Positions 56,017-64,000 of a stretch of DNA of 64,000 bases are shown piece after piece. Every line of letters begins with the position of its first letter. Position 1 is the stretch's first letter. Below the pieces are notes generated by a model. It made no database searches. It was not told the origin of the DNA and was given only the letters and a program-made list of their open reading frames with translations. The stretch comes from Actinoplanes sandaracinus (GTDB lineage: Bacteria; Actinomycetota; Actinomycetes; Mycobacteriales; Micromonosporaceae), in contig NZ_JASCTH010000006.1 in assembly GCF_030009775.1 (NCBI RefSeq), forward strand, positions 274,966 to 338,965, read 5' to 3'. The position numbers were made by a program, and so were the translations under genes.

Positions 56017-57276
56017 TTAGCCGTTGACGCCGTCGCGTTCCGGCGGGGTGAGACGGTTGTTCTCGGTGAAGTCGCGGGGGATCAGATCGAAGCCCTGCCA
56101 GTGCACGGGCATCGGGCTCTGGTCTTCGTCGCGGGGTACGTGGTGGAAGCCGACCCGGACCCACATCACCGGGTCGGTGAGGGTCTCCTTGTTGCGGGCG
56201 TAGTCCAGGATGGTCTTCCCGCCGGTGCACTGCGGGTCGAGGTTGTCGGTGGCGAACCGCTCACAGGCCTTGTTCTCGGTGAACGTCACGTCCGGGGTGG
56301 TCTCCGGGTGCGCCTCGTAGACGTCGTTGACGCCCAGATCGAGTTCGAGGGAGCGGTTGTGCCCGTCCTTGTTCTTGCTGGACTCACTCATCACGCGCCA
56401 CCACCGGCGGTTCGCGGTGGTGAGGCTGGCTTCCTTGCTGATGGCCTTGCGGGTCGTCTTCAGCAGGGCGGATCCGCTGCCTTGCCCGTTGAGTTTGGTG
56501 TCGTACTGCTCCACCTTCTCGCCGCCCTGGCCACCGATGTTGGTGTCCACTCGCCAGAAGGCGCTGTGGTAGTGGTTGGAGTTGTACCCGGTGTTGCCGG
56601 AGCCGATGGGCCAGCCCTTGTCCGGGTCGGTGTTGTTGAACGGTGACAGATCGCCGGTGGCGCCGAGCCGGGCGGAGATCTGCCCGTCGTCGTGCAGGCG
56701 GTACTCGGATACGTACTCGTACCAGCCGACCTTGCTGACCGAGCTCAGCACGAGGTCATGTCCCTGCTTGGCGAGCGGCTGGCCGTTCGAGCCATCCGCC
56801 AGCCGGTAGGCCAGCCCGGACGCCTCCGCCTTGACGCAGAGCACCTCCCGGTGGGCCGCGTCCGGCGAGCCGTCGGAGCCTGCCCGCACCGAGCCGTCTT
56901 TGCAGTCCTCGCCGCCGAGGGTCTGCAGGTACCCGCCGCCGAAGCCGAACTGGGTGATGTCGTTGTACTCGGTGGCACCGTTGTCGTACGGCACGTTGAG
57001 CTGGGCGAGTGTGATCGAGTCGAGTACCTGTACCGGCTCGGGGTAGCGGGTGGAGGAAACGGCCAGTTGCTCCAGCACCAGGCCGCTCTCTCGGTCCATC
57101 CGCCAGCACATCTGCCAGGTCGTGCCGTTGGGCAGCGTCTCCTTGACGGTGGACTCGGGACTGCAGCCCGCCGGCGGGGCCGCGGCCCGGACCGGCTGAA
57201 CGGGTCCGGCTGTCGTTGCGCCCAGTACCACTGCCGCGGCGGCTGCGGCCATCCCGGTCATCTTCTTGATCGTCAT
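56017..57276 (-). CDS. Copper-amine-oxidase-like secreted protein with altered TPQ motif
   Basis: Exported protein of 419 residues with a Sec-type signal peptide (MTIKKMTGM, Ala-rich core). The rest resembles the catalytic domain of copper amine oxidases but lacks the N-terminal domains, being much shorter than the usual 620+ residues. Probable copper ligands are HYH in NSNHYHSAFWRVD and His in HHVPRDEDQSPMPVHW. The cofactor motif N-Y-(D/E) reads W-Y-E (SKVGWYEY): Tyr is kept but the strictly conserved Asn is Trp. Topaquinone formation may be impaired, or another function evolved. The start at ATG 57276 has RBS AGGGAA. Confidence 0.82.
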   Translation of the reverse strand: MTIKKMTGMAAAAAAVVLGATTAGPVQPVRAAAPPAGCSPESTVKETLPNGTTWQMCWRMDRESGLVLEQLAVSSTRYPEPVQVLDSITLAQLNVPYDNGATEYNDITQFGFGGGYLQTLGGEDCKDGSVRAGSDGSPDAAHREVLCVKAEASGLAYRLADGSNGQPLAKQGHDLVLSSVSKVGWYEYVSEYRLHDDGQISARLGATGDLSPFNNTDPDKGWPIGSGNTGYNSNHYHSAFWRVDTNIGGQGGEKVEQYDTKLNGQGSGSALLKTTRKAISKEASLTTANRRWWRVMSESSKNKDGHNRSLELDLGVNDVYEAHPETTPDVTFTENKACERFATDNLDPQCTGGKTILDYARNKETLTDPVMWVRVGFHHVPRDEDQSPMPVHWQGFDLIPRDFTENNRLTPPERDGVNG

Positions 57277-57293
57277 GTTCCGGTGTTCCCTGC

Positions 57294-58133
57294 TCACGAC
57301 AGCCGGGCGACCGTGCGCCCGGAAAGGTCGACAATGATGTGGTTGAGATCGATGTACCGACCGCCGGCGACCTGCACGATCAGTTGCAAGCAGCGGTGCT
57401 GGCCGCACTGCTGGGCACCCGAGTCGGACGGGCGGGCCTTGTAGGTGTGTGCGGTCGTCACGATCTGATCCGGCCCGGTGAACGGGCGGCCGGCCGCTGC
57501 GGCGAATCTGTCCCGGAGATCTTTGCCGAGCTCGTCGGCCAGCAGTAGTTCCACGGCCTTGGCCACTTCCCGCTGTGATGCGGGCGGCTGCATCCCGGAT
57601 GCGGAGTACGAACCAGCCAGCTTTCCGGTACTGAGGTCGACGACCTGCTTGACCAGCTTGTTGGCGGTGTAGTCGTAGAAGTAGAGCTCTGCTTGACGGC
57701 CCGCTCCAGCTGTGCCGCCGGAACGCTGCGCCGAACCGGCTCCGGTGAGGTCCGAGGACAGGAACTCCGGTCCCTGGGCGCCGGTCACGTCGGTCGCCGA
57801 CGCGGACAGTGCAGGGTCCACCGCGATCGTGCGGGCGCGGTCGACCTCCGACGCGGACAGTGCGTCGCTGCCTACCCCGGTGGCCCGCGGCGCGGCGGCC
57901 CGCGGGTTGCTGACGCGCGGTTGGTCAGCCGCAGTCGTACTGGTGGATGGCGTCGCCGACGGCGAGTTGCCAGGTGCGGCGTTCGCCGACCAGGATGCCA
58001 CCCCGAAAGCGACGACCGCTGTCGAAACAGCGATCGTCAGGCCCCAGCGCAGGCGTTGTCCCGGCGTGCCGAGCGGACCGGACCCCGGTTCCTCGGGTTG
58101 TGAAGCGCGCATGGTGATGCGTCGCAATGCCAC
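57294..58133 (-). CDS. Exported partner protein of the amine-oxidase-like gene
   Basis: Protein of 279 residues with a charged N-terminus, one membrane segment (LTIAVSTAVVAFGVASW near residue 35) and an Ser/Thr/Ala-rich linker. The C-terminal domain ends VAGGRYIDLNHIIVDLSGRT; two Cys flank GQH in QQCGQHRCLQ. It lies 17 nt upstream of the amine-oxidase-like gene in one operon, so the products probably work together at the cell surface. Start choice is uncertain: GTG 58133 follows GGAGGGA, but ATG 58145 or 58181 are possible. No named function. Confidence 0.7.
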   Translation of the reverse strand: MALRRITMRASQPEEPGSGPLGTPGQRLRWGLTIAVSTAVVAFGVASWSANAAPGNSPSATPSTSTTAADQPRVSNPRAAAPRATGVGSDALSASEVDRARTIAVDPALSASATDVTGAQGPEFLSSDLTGAGSAQRSGGTAGAGRQAELYFYDYTANKLVKQVVDLSTGKLAGSYSASGMQPPASQREVAKAVELLLADELGKDLRDRFAAAAGRPFTGPDQIVTTAHTYKARPSDSGAQQCGQHRCLQLIVQVAGGRYIDLNHIIVDLSGRTVARLS

Positions 58134-58472
58134 AGCTCCCTCCATAGTAGCCAGACGGTACTGGCCGGGTGAGCGTGCCATAGCGGTGTGTAAGTGGAAG
58201 GCGAAACGTGAGAGTGCTCTCCATATTGGATTCGACCGGGAAGCTCTACGGGCCCTTGTGCGCCTGACAGGTACAGCGCGTCGCCATCGTTCACGAGCAG
58301 GCCGTTGTCAGCAGTGGCTCGGGCCGACCCTCCCCGGTGCGGCACGAAGAGAGTCGGCGGTGGGCTGCAAACGGCATCAGCCAGCTTCGATAGCAGTCGG
58401 GTACGCGATCAATCGTCTATACCCGACAGTTGCCGGGGTCCGTCGCGCATCGTGGACCAGCGGCCCTGGCAG

Positions 58473-59126
58473 TTAGCCGTCGGCGAGCCCGGCCTCGTAC
58501 CCGGCGATGACCAGCTGCGCCCGGTCCCGCGCCCGCAGTTTGGTCAGCAGACTCCCGATGTGTGTCTTGAGGGTGCCGCGGCTGATGTGCAGGGCCGCCT
58601 CGATCTCGGCGTTGGAGAGTCCGCGGGTGACAAGGATGAGCACGTCGCGTTCTCGTCGCGTCACGTCGTCGAGGGTGCGGTGGGGAGCGGAGCGGCGTAG
58701 TGACGCGGCGATGAGCCTACGGGTGACGCTCGGGGCGAGCAGTGCTTCACCGGCGGCGACCGTGTGGATCGCGTCGAGCAGGCGGGGCGGGGTGATGTCC
58801 TTGAGAATGAAGCCGCTCGCGCCCGCCCGCATTGCCTGGTAGACGTGGTCGTCCAGGTCGAAGGTCGTCAGCACGAGCACTTGCGGTGCGGGGACGGCTG
58901 CCGTGATCCGCTCGGTGGCGGCGATGCCGTCCAAGTCGGGCATCCGGACGTCCATCAACACGACGTCGGGGCGGTGAGCGGCGGCGAGGGTGACGGCCTC
59001 ACGGCCTGTGGTGGCTTCGGCGATCACCGTCATGCCGGGTGTCGCGTTGATGAGGTCGCGGATCGTATGGCGAAACAGTGCCTCGTCGTCCGCCAGCAAG
59101 ACCTGCAGGGGCCGGTTGGTGGTCAT
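58473..59126 (-). CDS. NarL-family response regulator (second pair)
   Basis: Response regulator of 217 residues. The receiver domain has ADDEALFRH near residue 11, the phospho-acceptor Asp in VLMDVRMPDLDG near 56 and Lys in FILKDITPP near 106. The LuxR-type HTH is TRRERDVLILVTRGLSNAEI with TLKTHIGSLLTKL, residues ~150-205. ATG 59126 overlaps the kinase stop by 4 nt. Targets are unknown; the divergent serine hydrolase gene is a candidate. Confidence 0.94.
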   Translation of the reverse strand: MTTNRPLQVLLADDEALFRHTIRDLINATPGMTVIAEATTGREAVTLAAAHRPDVVLMDVRMPDLDGIAATERITAAVPAPQVLVLTTFDLDDHVYQAMRAGASGFILKDITPPRLLDAIHTVAAGEALLAPSVTRRLIAASLRRSAPHRTLDDVTRRERDVLILVTRGLSNAEIEAALHISRGTLKTHIGSLLTKLRARDRAQLVIAGYEAGLADG

Positions 59127-60223
59127 GCCGGGATCGGTAGCTTCGCTCGGACGGCGAACCCGCCGCATGGTTCGGGGCCGGCGCTGAGGCTGCCGCCGTG
59201 CAGTGCGGCCCGTTCTCGCATGCCGAGTAGGCCGTGCCCGGGCGAACCGGCCCGGGCTACGCCGTCGTCCAGGACTGTCAGGTCGACGGTGTCGCGCGTC
59301 ATCTCGACGGTGACCTGGCACCGGGTGGCGCACGCGTGACGGCGTACGTTCGTGAGGGCTTCCTGCACGATCCAGTGCACCGACACTCGCAGGTCGGCCG
59401 GCAGTGACGACATGTCGCCCTGGTGGATGGTGACGGCGACACCGGAGGCCCGGGTCTGCTCGACGAGCCGTTCAAGGCCGGTGTCCGCCAGGTGGGTCGG
59501 ATCGCGCAGTCCGCCGAGCACCGCTCGGACTTCGTCGAGGGCGGCCCGGCTGACCTGCTCGATCGTATGCAATGCTGCCTGCCGATCGGTCTCCAGATGG
59601 CTCGCCACCGCCGCTTTCATCGCGATCAAGCTCAGGTTGTGCCCGACGACATCGTGGACGTCACGGGCGATACGCAGCCGTTCCTCAGTTACTGCGTGGG
59701 CGGTCTGCAGTTTCGCGAGCCGGACGGCGTGTCCGCGATGACCGCGGACGGCCCAGGCCAGCGCCCATGATCCGGCGATGACCGCGGTGCTGTAAGCGGC
59801 AACAGGCATCGGAGCGGTCGTGAACGACTCCACATCGTCGCGGGCCGGAACCAGGGGCAGCCCGGCCATGACAGTGTCGACGAGACCCGGAACAAGGACA
59901 CCGCTGAGAGCCGCGCCGAGAGCCCAGTACGCTGCTCGCGCCGACGACAGCGCGACCGGGTACACCGCGAACGCCACCGCGTACACCGAGACCTCGGCGC
60001 CGACCCCCACGATCACGGTTGTGCCACCGGCCGCCAACACCACTGCGAGTACCGGAACCGGCCAGCAACGGCGGACCGTCAACGGCAGACCGAGCAGCGC
60101 GGCGAGGCACCACACCGACCAGCCCGACACCGGCCTCATCAGCACCACGGCAGCCATCACCGAAGCCCCGACCGCTACGTCGGCTCCGACCAGCGCCCAT
60201 CGCCACAACACCACGGCCCCCAC
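59123..60223 (-). CDS. Membrane sensor histidine kinase (DesK/NarL type)
   Basis: Kinase of 366 residues from GTG 60223 with about five N-terminal membrane segments in residues 8-155. The HisKA_3 H-box is RIARDVHDVVGHNLSL near residue 187, the N-box VQEALTNVRRHA near 287 and the G-box LDDGVARAGSPGHGLLGMRE near 317. It is coupled to the response regulator downstream and divergent from the serine hydrolase gene, with 41 bp between their starts, so both share a promoter region. Confidence 0.93.
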   Translation of the reverse strand: MGAVVLWRWALVGADVAVGASVMAAVVLMRPVSGWSVWCLAALLGLPLTVRRCWPVPVLAVVLAAGGTTVIVGVGAEVSVYAVAFAVYPVALSSARAAYWALGAALSGVLVPGLVDTVMAGLPLVPARDDVESFTTAPMPVAAYSTAVIAGSWALAWAVRGHRGHAVRLAKLQTAHAVTEERLRIARDVHDVVGHNLSLIAMKAAVASHLETDRQAALHTIEQVSRAALDEVRAVLGGLRDPTHLADTGLERLVEQTRASGVAVTIHQGDMSSLPADLRVSVHWIVQEALTNVRRHACATRCQVTVEMTRDTVDLTVLDDGVARAGSPGHGLLGMRERAALHGGSLSAGPEPCGGFAVRAKLPIPA

Positions 60224-60264
60224 CGTAGCGACGCGGCCACGGCAGCGCCTCGGACCACGGTCCG

Positions 60265-61797
60265 ATGCTGAACGGACGCCTCGCAGCCGAAACTCGGGGA
60301 GTGCTGATCCGTTCGTTCGCTGCCCTGCTGCTCACCGTTCCCGCGGTTCCGGCCGTTCCCGCCCACGCTGCCGTAGTGAATGCCGCCACGATCGACGCCG
60401 TCGTTCGGGGGTACCTCGACGCCTCCCGGATACCGGGGGCGGCAGTGGCCATCGTCCATGGCCGCGACGTCGTGCACACGGCCGGCTACGGGCACACCGC
60501 GGACGGCGAAGCCGTCACCGACCGCACCGTCCTGCCCGTCGCCTCGCTCAGCAAATCCGTCACCGCGCTCGCAGTCATGCAGCTCGTGGAAGCCGGTCAG
60601 GTCCGGCTGGACGGACCCATACGTGATCATCTGCCGGAATTCACCATGGCCGACGACCGTGCTGCCGCGATCACCGTGCGCCAGCTGCTCGACCAGACCT
60701 CCGGCATGTCCGACGCGACGTACCGGTCTTTCAGCGGGCCCGCGCTGCACACCCTGCAGGAGGCGGTCGCGTCGATGCGTGGCGCCCGACTGGCCACGGA
60801 CCCCGGGTCCCGCTTCGAGTACCACAACCCGAACTATCAAGTCGCCGCCCGCCTCGTCGAGGTGGTGAGCGGGCAAAGCTTCGACGAATACCTCCGGCAA
60901 CGCATCTTCACGCCACTCGACATGACCGACAGCCGCACCATCAGCACCGCCGACGAACTTCCGGCCGGCAGCCGCGGCCACCGAATGATCGCCGGGGTTG
61001 CCCTCGCCCTTCCTGAACCGCCGGCGTTCGGCAACGGATCAGGCGGGGTGCTGAGCACTGCACACGACATGGCCGCCTGGTTGACCATGCAAAACAACCA
61101 GGGCCGTGGCCCGGACGGCACGGCGATCGTCTCGCCGGCCGCCATCACCGCCATGCACCATCCGCCAGCGCACAGCTCCTACGCCCTTGGCTGGAACATC
61201 GAAACAACCGAATCCGGCGCACCCCTCATCGACCACGCCGGTGGGCTGAGCACCATCACCGCGTACCAGGCTCTACTGCCAGCACAGGGCTACGGCATCG
61301 CCGTCATAGCAAACGCCGGCAGCCAGTACGGCGACGCGCCGACCCTCGGCGCCCGACTGATCGACCTGATCGAGGACCGGCCAGCGTCCGCACCCGCAGG
61401 GCCTGCACCACTCATCTGGTTCGACGTCGCCCTGCTCCTGCTCGCCCTCGGTGTCCTGGTCCTGTCCGTTCGCGGAGTCCGACACGCGCGTCGCTGGGCG
61501 CGTGACCACAGACTCCGCCACGCCTCCACAGTCGCCCGACTGCTGCCATACCTGCTTCCACCGTTGCTGCTCCTGACGCTGCACCAGGTGGTGAGCACGC
61601 TCTATCGCGGCCGCGACATCTCATGGATCCAGGCCGCCTACCTGTATCCCACCTTCACGCTCCTGCTCATCGTCGCCACATCGGGCTGCGCCGCGGTTCT
61701 CGGCACACGCCTGCTCCGATCGGCTCAGGCAGTGACGGCCGCCATCCGCATGCGGAACGCTAGTCTCCGGCCGCCGACCGACGACAGCGTTGGCTGA
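60265..61797 (+). CDS. Membrane-anchored serine hydrolase (class C beta-lactamase family)
   Basis: Protein of 510 residues with a signal peptide (hydrophobic to VPAHA near residue 36), a beta-lactamase/DD-peptidase domain (PF00144-like) and three C-terminal membrane helices near residues 385-405, 425-445 and 465-485. Catalytic motifs are SxxK in ASLSKSVTA near residue 93, YxN in EYHNPNY near 186 and HxG in DHAGGLST near 332. It may act on peptides or esters at the cell surface; true beta-lactamase activity is not implied. The start at ATG 60265 is favoured, with the divergent kinase close by. Confidence 0.9.
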   Translation: MLNGRLAAETRGVLIRSFAALLLTVPAVPAVPAHAAVVNAATIDAVVRGYLDASRIPGAAVAIVHGRDVVHTAGYGHTADGEAVTDRTVLPVASLSKSVTALAVMQLVEAGQVRLDGPIRDHLPEFTMADDRAAAITVRQLLDQTSGMSDATYRSFSGPALHTLQEAVASMRGARLATDPGSRFEYHNPNYQVAARLVEVVSGQSFDEYLRQRIFTPLDMTDSRTISTADELPAGSRGHRMIAGVALALPEPPAFGNGSGGVLSTAHDMAAWLTMQNNQGRGPDGTAIVSPAAITAMHHPPAHSSYALGWNIETTESGAPLIDHAGGLSTITAYQALLPAQGYGIAVIANAGSQYGDAPTLGARLIDLIEDRPASAPAGPAPLIWFDVALLLLALGVLVLSVRGVRHARRWARDHRLRHASTVARLLPYLLPPLLLLTLHQVVSTLYRGRDISWIQAAYLYPTFTLLLIVATSGCAAVLGTRLLRSAQAVTAAIRMRNASLRPPTDDSVG

Positions 61798-62326
61798 GCA
61801 TCCGCTTCTGCCGCGGATATTGCGCGGTGGTGCCGAGGTTTCCGCTTCGAACGGTGGGCGATGCGATCATGGCCGCGGTCGCTTTGGTGAATGGTGCAAC
61901 GCCGCACAGCACCGGATCGGCAGGGTCGCCATAGCGCAAAGCCGGCGTTAGCGAACTTTCACTCTGGGTCAAGGCGCCCGGCGAATTCGAAGGAAATTGC
62001 GGCGCCGCTTCCAACTCGCCGGCCCGGCATCTCGACCCTCAGCTGGCTTACGACCTGATCTACCGGTACTGAGCAACGTTGCGGGCCGCGCGCTTGCCCG
62101 GGATGGTCGTGGGGCGAGGCGTCCACGATCCTCCCGCTCTCGGCGCGTGCTTCATCACTGGAGCACAGTGTCGGCGAACGGCCTTTCCGGCTCGTCGACG
62201 GGATGGCACTGATCACCGGTTCCGGGCCGCTCCCTCCGACCGGATGGGCCGCCTGCTCTGATCGCGCTCGCCCGGAGATCGTCATGTCCCTAGGATGCAG
62301 TGGCATCTATATCGGGGGACTGTTCG
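61798..62326. other. Gene-free spacer
   Basis: About 530 bp without a convincing gene on either strand. A short hairpin ATCCGC-N7-GCGGAT at 61800-61818 directly after the serine hydrolase stop could be a weak terminator. The RBS GGGGGA for the RTX-like gene lies at the right end. Confidence 0.5.
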
Positions 62327-63499
62327 ATGTCACGCAAAGTTTGGTCGGCCCTGCTGCTCTCGGCCGCCACCGCCATTGCCACCACGGCCGTCGCCGAACC
62401 CGCTATGGCGTCGAGCTATGGATGGGTGACCGCGGGTGCCACCACAGTGACGTTCTCGGCCGACACCAAGGTCAAGAACCGGGTTGTGATCACCCGCTCC
62501 GGGCGGACCGTCACGATCGACGATCGGGTGGCCGTCAAGCCCGGCAAGAACTGCAAGCAGGTCAAGGGCGACAAGACCCGCGTCCGCTGCAAGACGAAGA
62601 AGGCACCCACCAAGGTGATCGTCAACGTCTACGACGGAAACGATGCCGTGGTCAACAAGAGCGACCTCAAGACGCAGGCGTACGGCGGCCCGGGCAACGA
62701 CACGATCGTCGGCGGCCCGAAGGCAGATGTCCTGCACGGCGAGGACGCCTGCGACCGGTCGGCCGGGAACGACAAGATTTACGGCGGGGGCGGCAACGAC
62801 CGCATCTACCCTGGTGACGGGTCCGACTTCGTCTCGGCGGGTGACGGCGACGACCAAGTCCTCGGCGACAGCGACTGCGTCACCGCGCCCGACCGTGCCG
62901 GCCACGACGTGATCCACGGCGGCAACGGCGACGACTTCCTCTTTGCGGACAACGGCAACGACAAGCTGTACGGCGGAAACGGCGACGACCTACTCAACGC
63001 TGGGTACGGCGCGGACCGCATCGAGGGTGGCGCCGGCGATGACCAGCTGCTCGGCGACCCTGACGACCGCAAGGTCTACGCCGATGTGCTGCTCGGTGGC
63101 GCGGGCCGGGACACGGTCTCCTACCAGCTGTACAGGAGGCCCCTCACCGTCTCGCTGGATGGCGTGCCCGGCGACGACGGTGTGGCCGGCGAGCACGACA
63201 CCGTCGGTGCCGACATCGAAGTCCTCGAGGGCGGCTCGGGCAACGACCGCCTTGCCGGCAACGCCGCTGCCAACGCGATCTGGGGCTTTGACGGCAACGA
63301 CGCCATCCTCGGTGGCGGCGGCAGCGACGAGTTGCACGGCGGCTACGGCGACAATGAGCTCTACGGCGAGGCGGGCGACGACGTCCTATTCGTCTACTAC
63401 GGTGTCGGCTTCCTCGACGGCGGCGCGGACAACGACGTGTGCAACGGCCGATACGAGACCGTCACTTTGATCTCCTGCGAGACGTTCCAGCGCTGGTGA
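62327..63499 (+). CDS. Secreted RTX-like calcium-binding repeat protein
   Basis: Secreted protein of 390 residues. The signal peptide runs to AMASS near residue 30. A beta-rich part of ~95 residues follows, then tandem nonapeptides of the GGxGxDxhx type: YGGPGNDTIVGG, YGGGGNDRIYPG, YGGNGDDLLNAG, EGGAGDDQLLGD, LGGGGSDELHGG. They should form calcium-binding parallel beta rolls. There is no recognised enzymatic domain, and no type I secretion signal is expected in a Gram-positive. Cys pairs around residues 143 and 185 may form disulfides. The start at ATG 62327 has RBS GGGGGA; the function outside the cell is unknown. Confidence 0.9.
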   Translation: MSRKVWSALLLSAATAIATTAVAEPAMASSYGWVTAGATTVTFSADTKVKNRVVITRSGRTVTIDDRVAVKPGKNCKQVKGDKTRVRCKTKKAPTKVIVNVYDGNDAVVNKSDLKTQAYGGPGNDTIVGGPKADVLHGEDACDRSAGNDKIYGGGGNDRIYPGDGSDFVSAGDGDDQVLGDSDCVTAPDRAGHDVIHGGNGDDFLFADNGNDKLYGGNGDDLLNAGYGADRIEGGAGDDQLLGDPDDRKVYADVLLGGAGRDTVSYQLYRRPLTVSLDGVPGDDGVAGEHDTVGADIEVLEGGSGNDRLAGNAAANAIWGFDGNDAILGGGGSDELHGGYGDNELYGEAGDDVLFVYYGVGFLDGGADNDVCNGRYETVTLISCETFQRW

Positions 63500-63895
63500 C
63501 ACGTCAGGTGAGATCAGCGTCGATCTCTGTACTGCCGTGCAGCCGTGGCCGCTGGATTCGGACGACGTCCCTTCGTGGCGTTCACGCGCAGTTCCTCGCC
63601 GCGCTCACCGGCCCGGTCTGGGGCCTACCCCTGCAACCGTGGTCGTCCGACTGCCGATGCGACCAGCCGGCGGGACAGTGGGAGACCCAGTGCGACATCG
63701 ACTTCCGCAGCCCGCACGGCGGCGGATTGCAGCCGCGGATCCGGCGCCGACCCGACACCCCCGCCAAGTGGCGTACCCGCTACGAGCGAGTCGGCGCGGC
63801 CAGCGACTGGCTTGACAGAGTCCTACCGCATGAGTTCCCCCCGCTTCAACGGAGCTTCTCAAACATGATCGACTGATCATGGGAAGGAAGCATCT
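63500..63895. other. Spacer between the RTX-like gene and a transposase start
   Basis: An open plus-strand frame (to 63876) encodes a Trp/Arg-rich stretch such as CDQPAGQWETQCDIDFRS, but no family is recognised and no start with an RBS is clear. It may be a gene relic left next to the IS3-type element. Confidence 0.35.
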
Positions 63896-64000
63896 GTGGC
63901 AGCACCGAAGAAGTACCCCGACGAACTGCGGGCGCGTGCCGTGCGCCTGTATCGCGAGTCGGACCCCAAACCGACGATCCGGCGGCTGGCCGAGCAGTTG
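63896..64000 (+). CDS. IS3-family transposase OrfA, start only
   Basis: From GTG 63896 (RBS GGGAAGGAAG) the frame reads KKYPDELRARAVRLYRESD then IRRLAEQL, the typical N-terminal HTH of IS3-type OrfA. It runs off the right edge. An IS3-type element therefore probably begins within the preceding 50 bp, but its inverted repeat cannot be confirmed from one end. Confidence 0.8.
   Translation, partial: MAAPKKYPDELRARAVRLYRESDPKPTIRRLAEQL

Noticed and set aside
61760..62014. Minus-strand frame resembling a transposase end
   Set aside because: Only a vague likeness; no catalytic motif or inverted repeat.
62650..63450. DNA tandem repeat array
   Set aside because: The periodicity comes from RTX-type nonapeptides in the protein; the DNA copies differ.

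Overview
The window is high-GC actinomycete DNA, most like Micromonosporaceae such as Actinoplanes. This is inferred from codon bias, GTG starts, a SARP regulator, an LmbU-type regulator and NarL-type two-component pairs. No rRNA, tRNA or CRISPR array was seen.

Region 1 (1-31466, minus strand) is most of a lipopeptide biosynthetic cluster. Transcription runs right to left. First comes a translationally coupled block of type II PKS genes: KS, chain-length factor, second KS, truncated KS-like protein, alpha/beta hydrolase, hot-dog protein, DsbA-fold isomerase and KAS III. It ends at a hairpin. The second block is an SbnA/SbnB-type pair predicted to make L-2,3-diaminopropionate, an ABC-2 exporter, and two NRPS genes. 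NRPS-1 is C-A-T-E-C-A-T-E. NRPS-2 is C-A-T-E-C-A-T-C-A-T-(C...) and runs off the left edge. The likely product is a peptide N-acylated by an unsaturated or aryl-type chain. Its order is D-X, D-Ser, D-X, L-Val-like, L-X (pocket suggests a basic residue), and further residues. No ACP or ketoreductase is in view.

Region 2 (31.5-41 kb) holds regulators and accessory genes: a DUF3995 membrane protein, a two-component pair whose kinase looks frameshifted, a LeuA-type synthase split by an in-frame TGA, a UbiA-type prenyltransferase gene broken by an ISAs1-type element, a UbiB kinase and a SARP activator. TCGA-type heptamers at 11-bp spacing, the hallmark of SARP boxes, lie ahead of the KS operon, the sbnA-like operon and leuA.

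Region 3 (41-46.3 kb) is a less GC-rich junkyard: a small membrane protein, a secreted phospholipase A2, a chimeric transposase remnant, and one IS630-family element nested inside another.

Region 4 (46.3-55.1 kb) carries a compact operon of XRE regulator, ImmA/IrrE metallopeptidase, 7TM MAB_1171c-type protein, MpaB-type oxygenase, second 7TM protein and P450. Divergent from it are an LmbU-type regulator, a small ORF and a GGDEF protein. A decayed FtsK-like gene follows.

Region 5 (55.2-64 kb) contains a DUF305 lipoprotein, a copper-amine-oxidase-like secreted protein with an altered cofactor motif and its secreted partner, a second two-component pair, a membrane-anchored serine hydrolase, a secreted RTX-like protein and, at the right edge, the start of an IS3-type transposase.

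Protein families were recognised by eye from motifs; no database search was run. Several single-base lesions (kinase, leuA, transposases) could be real or could be sequencing errors.
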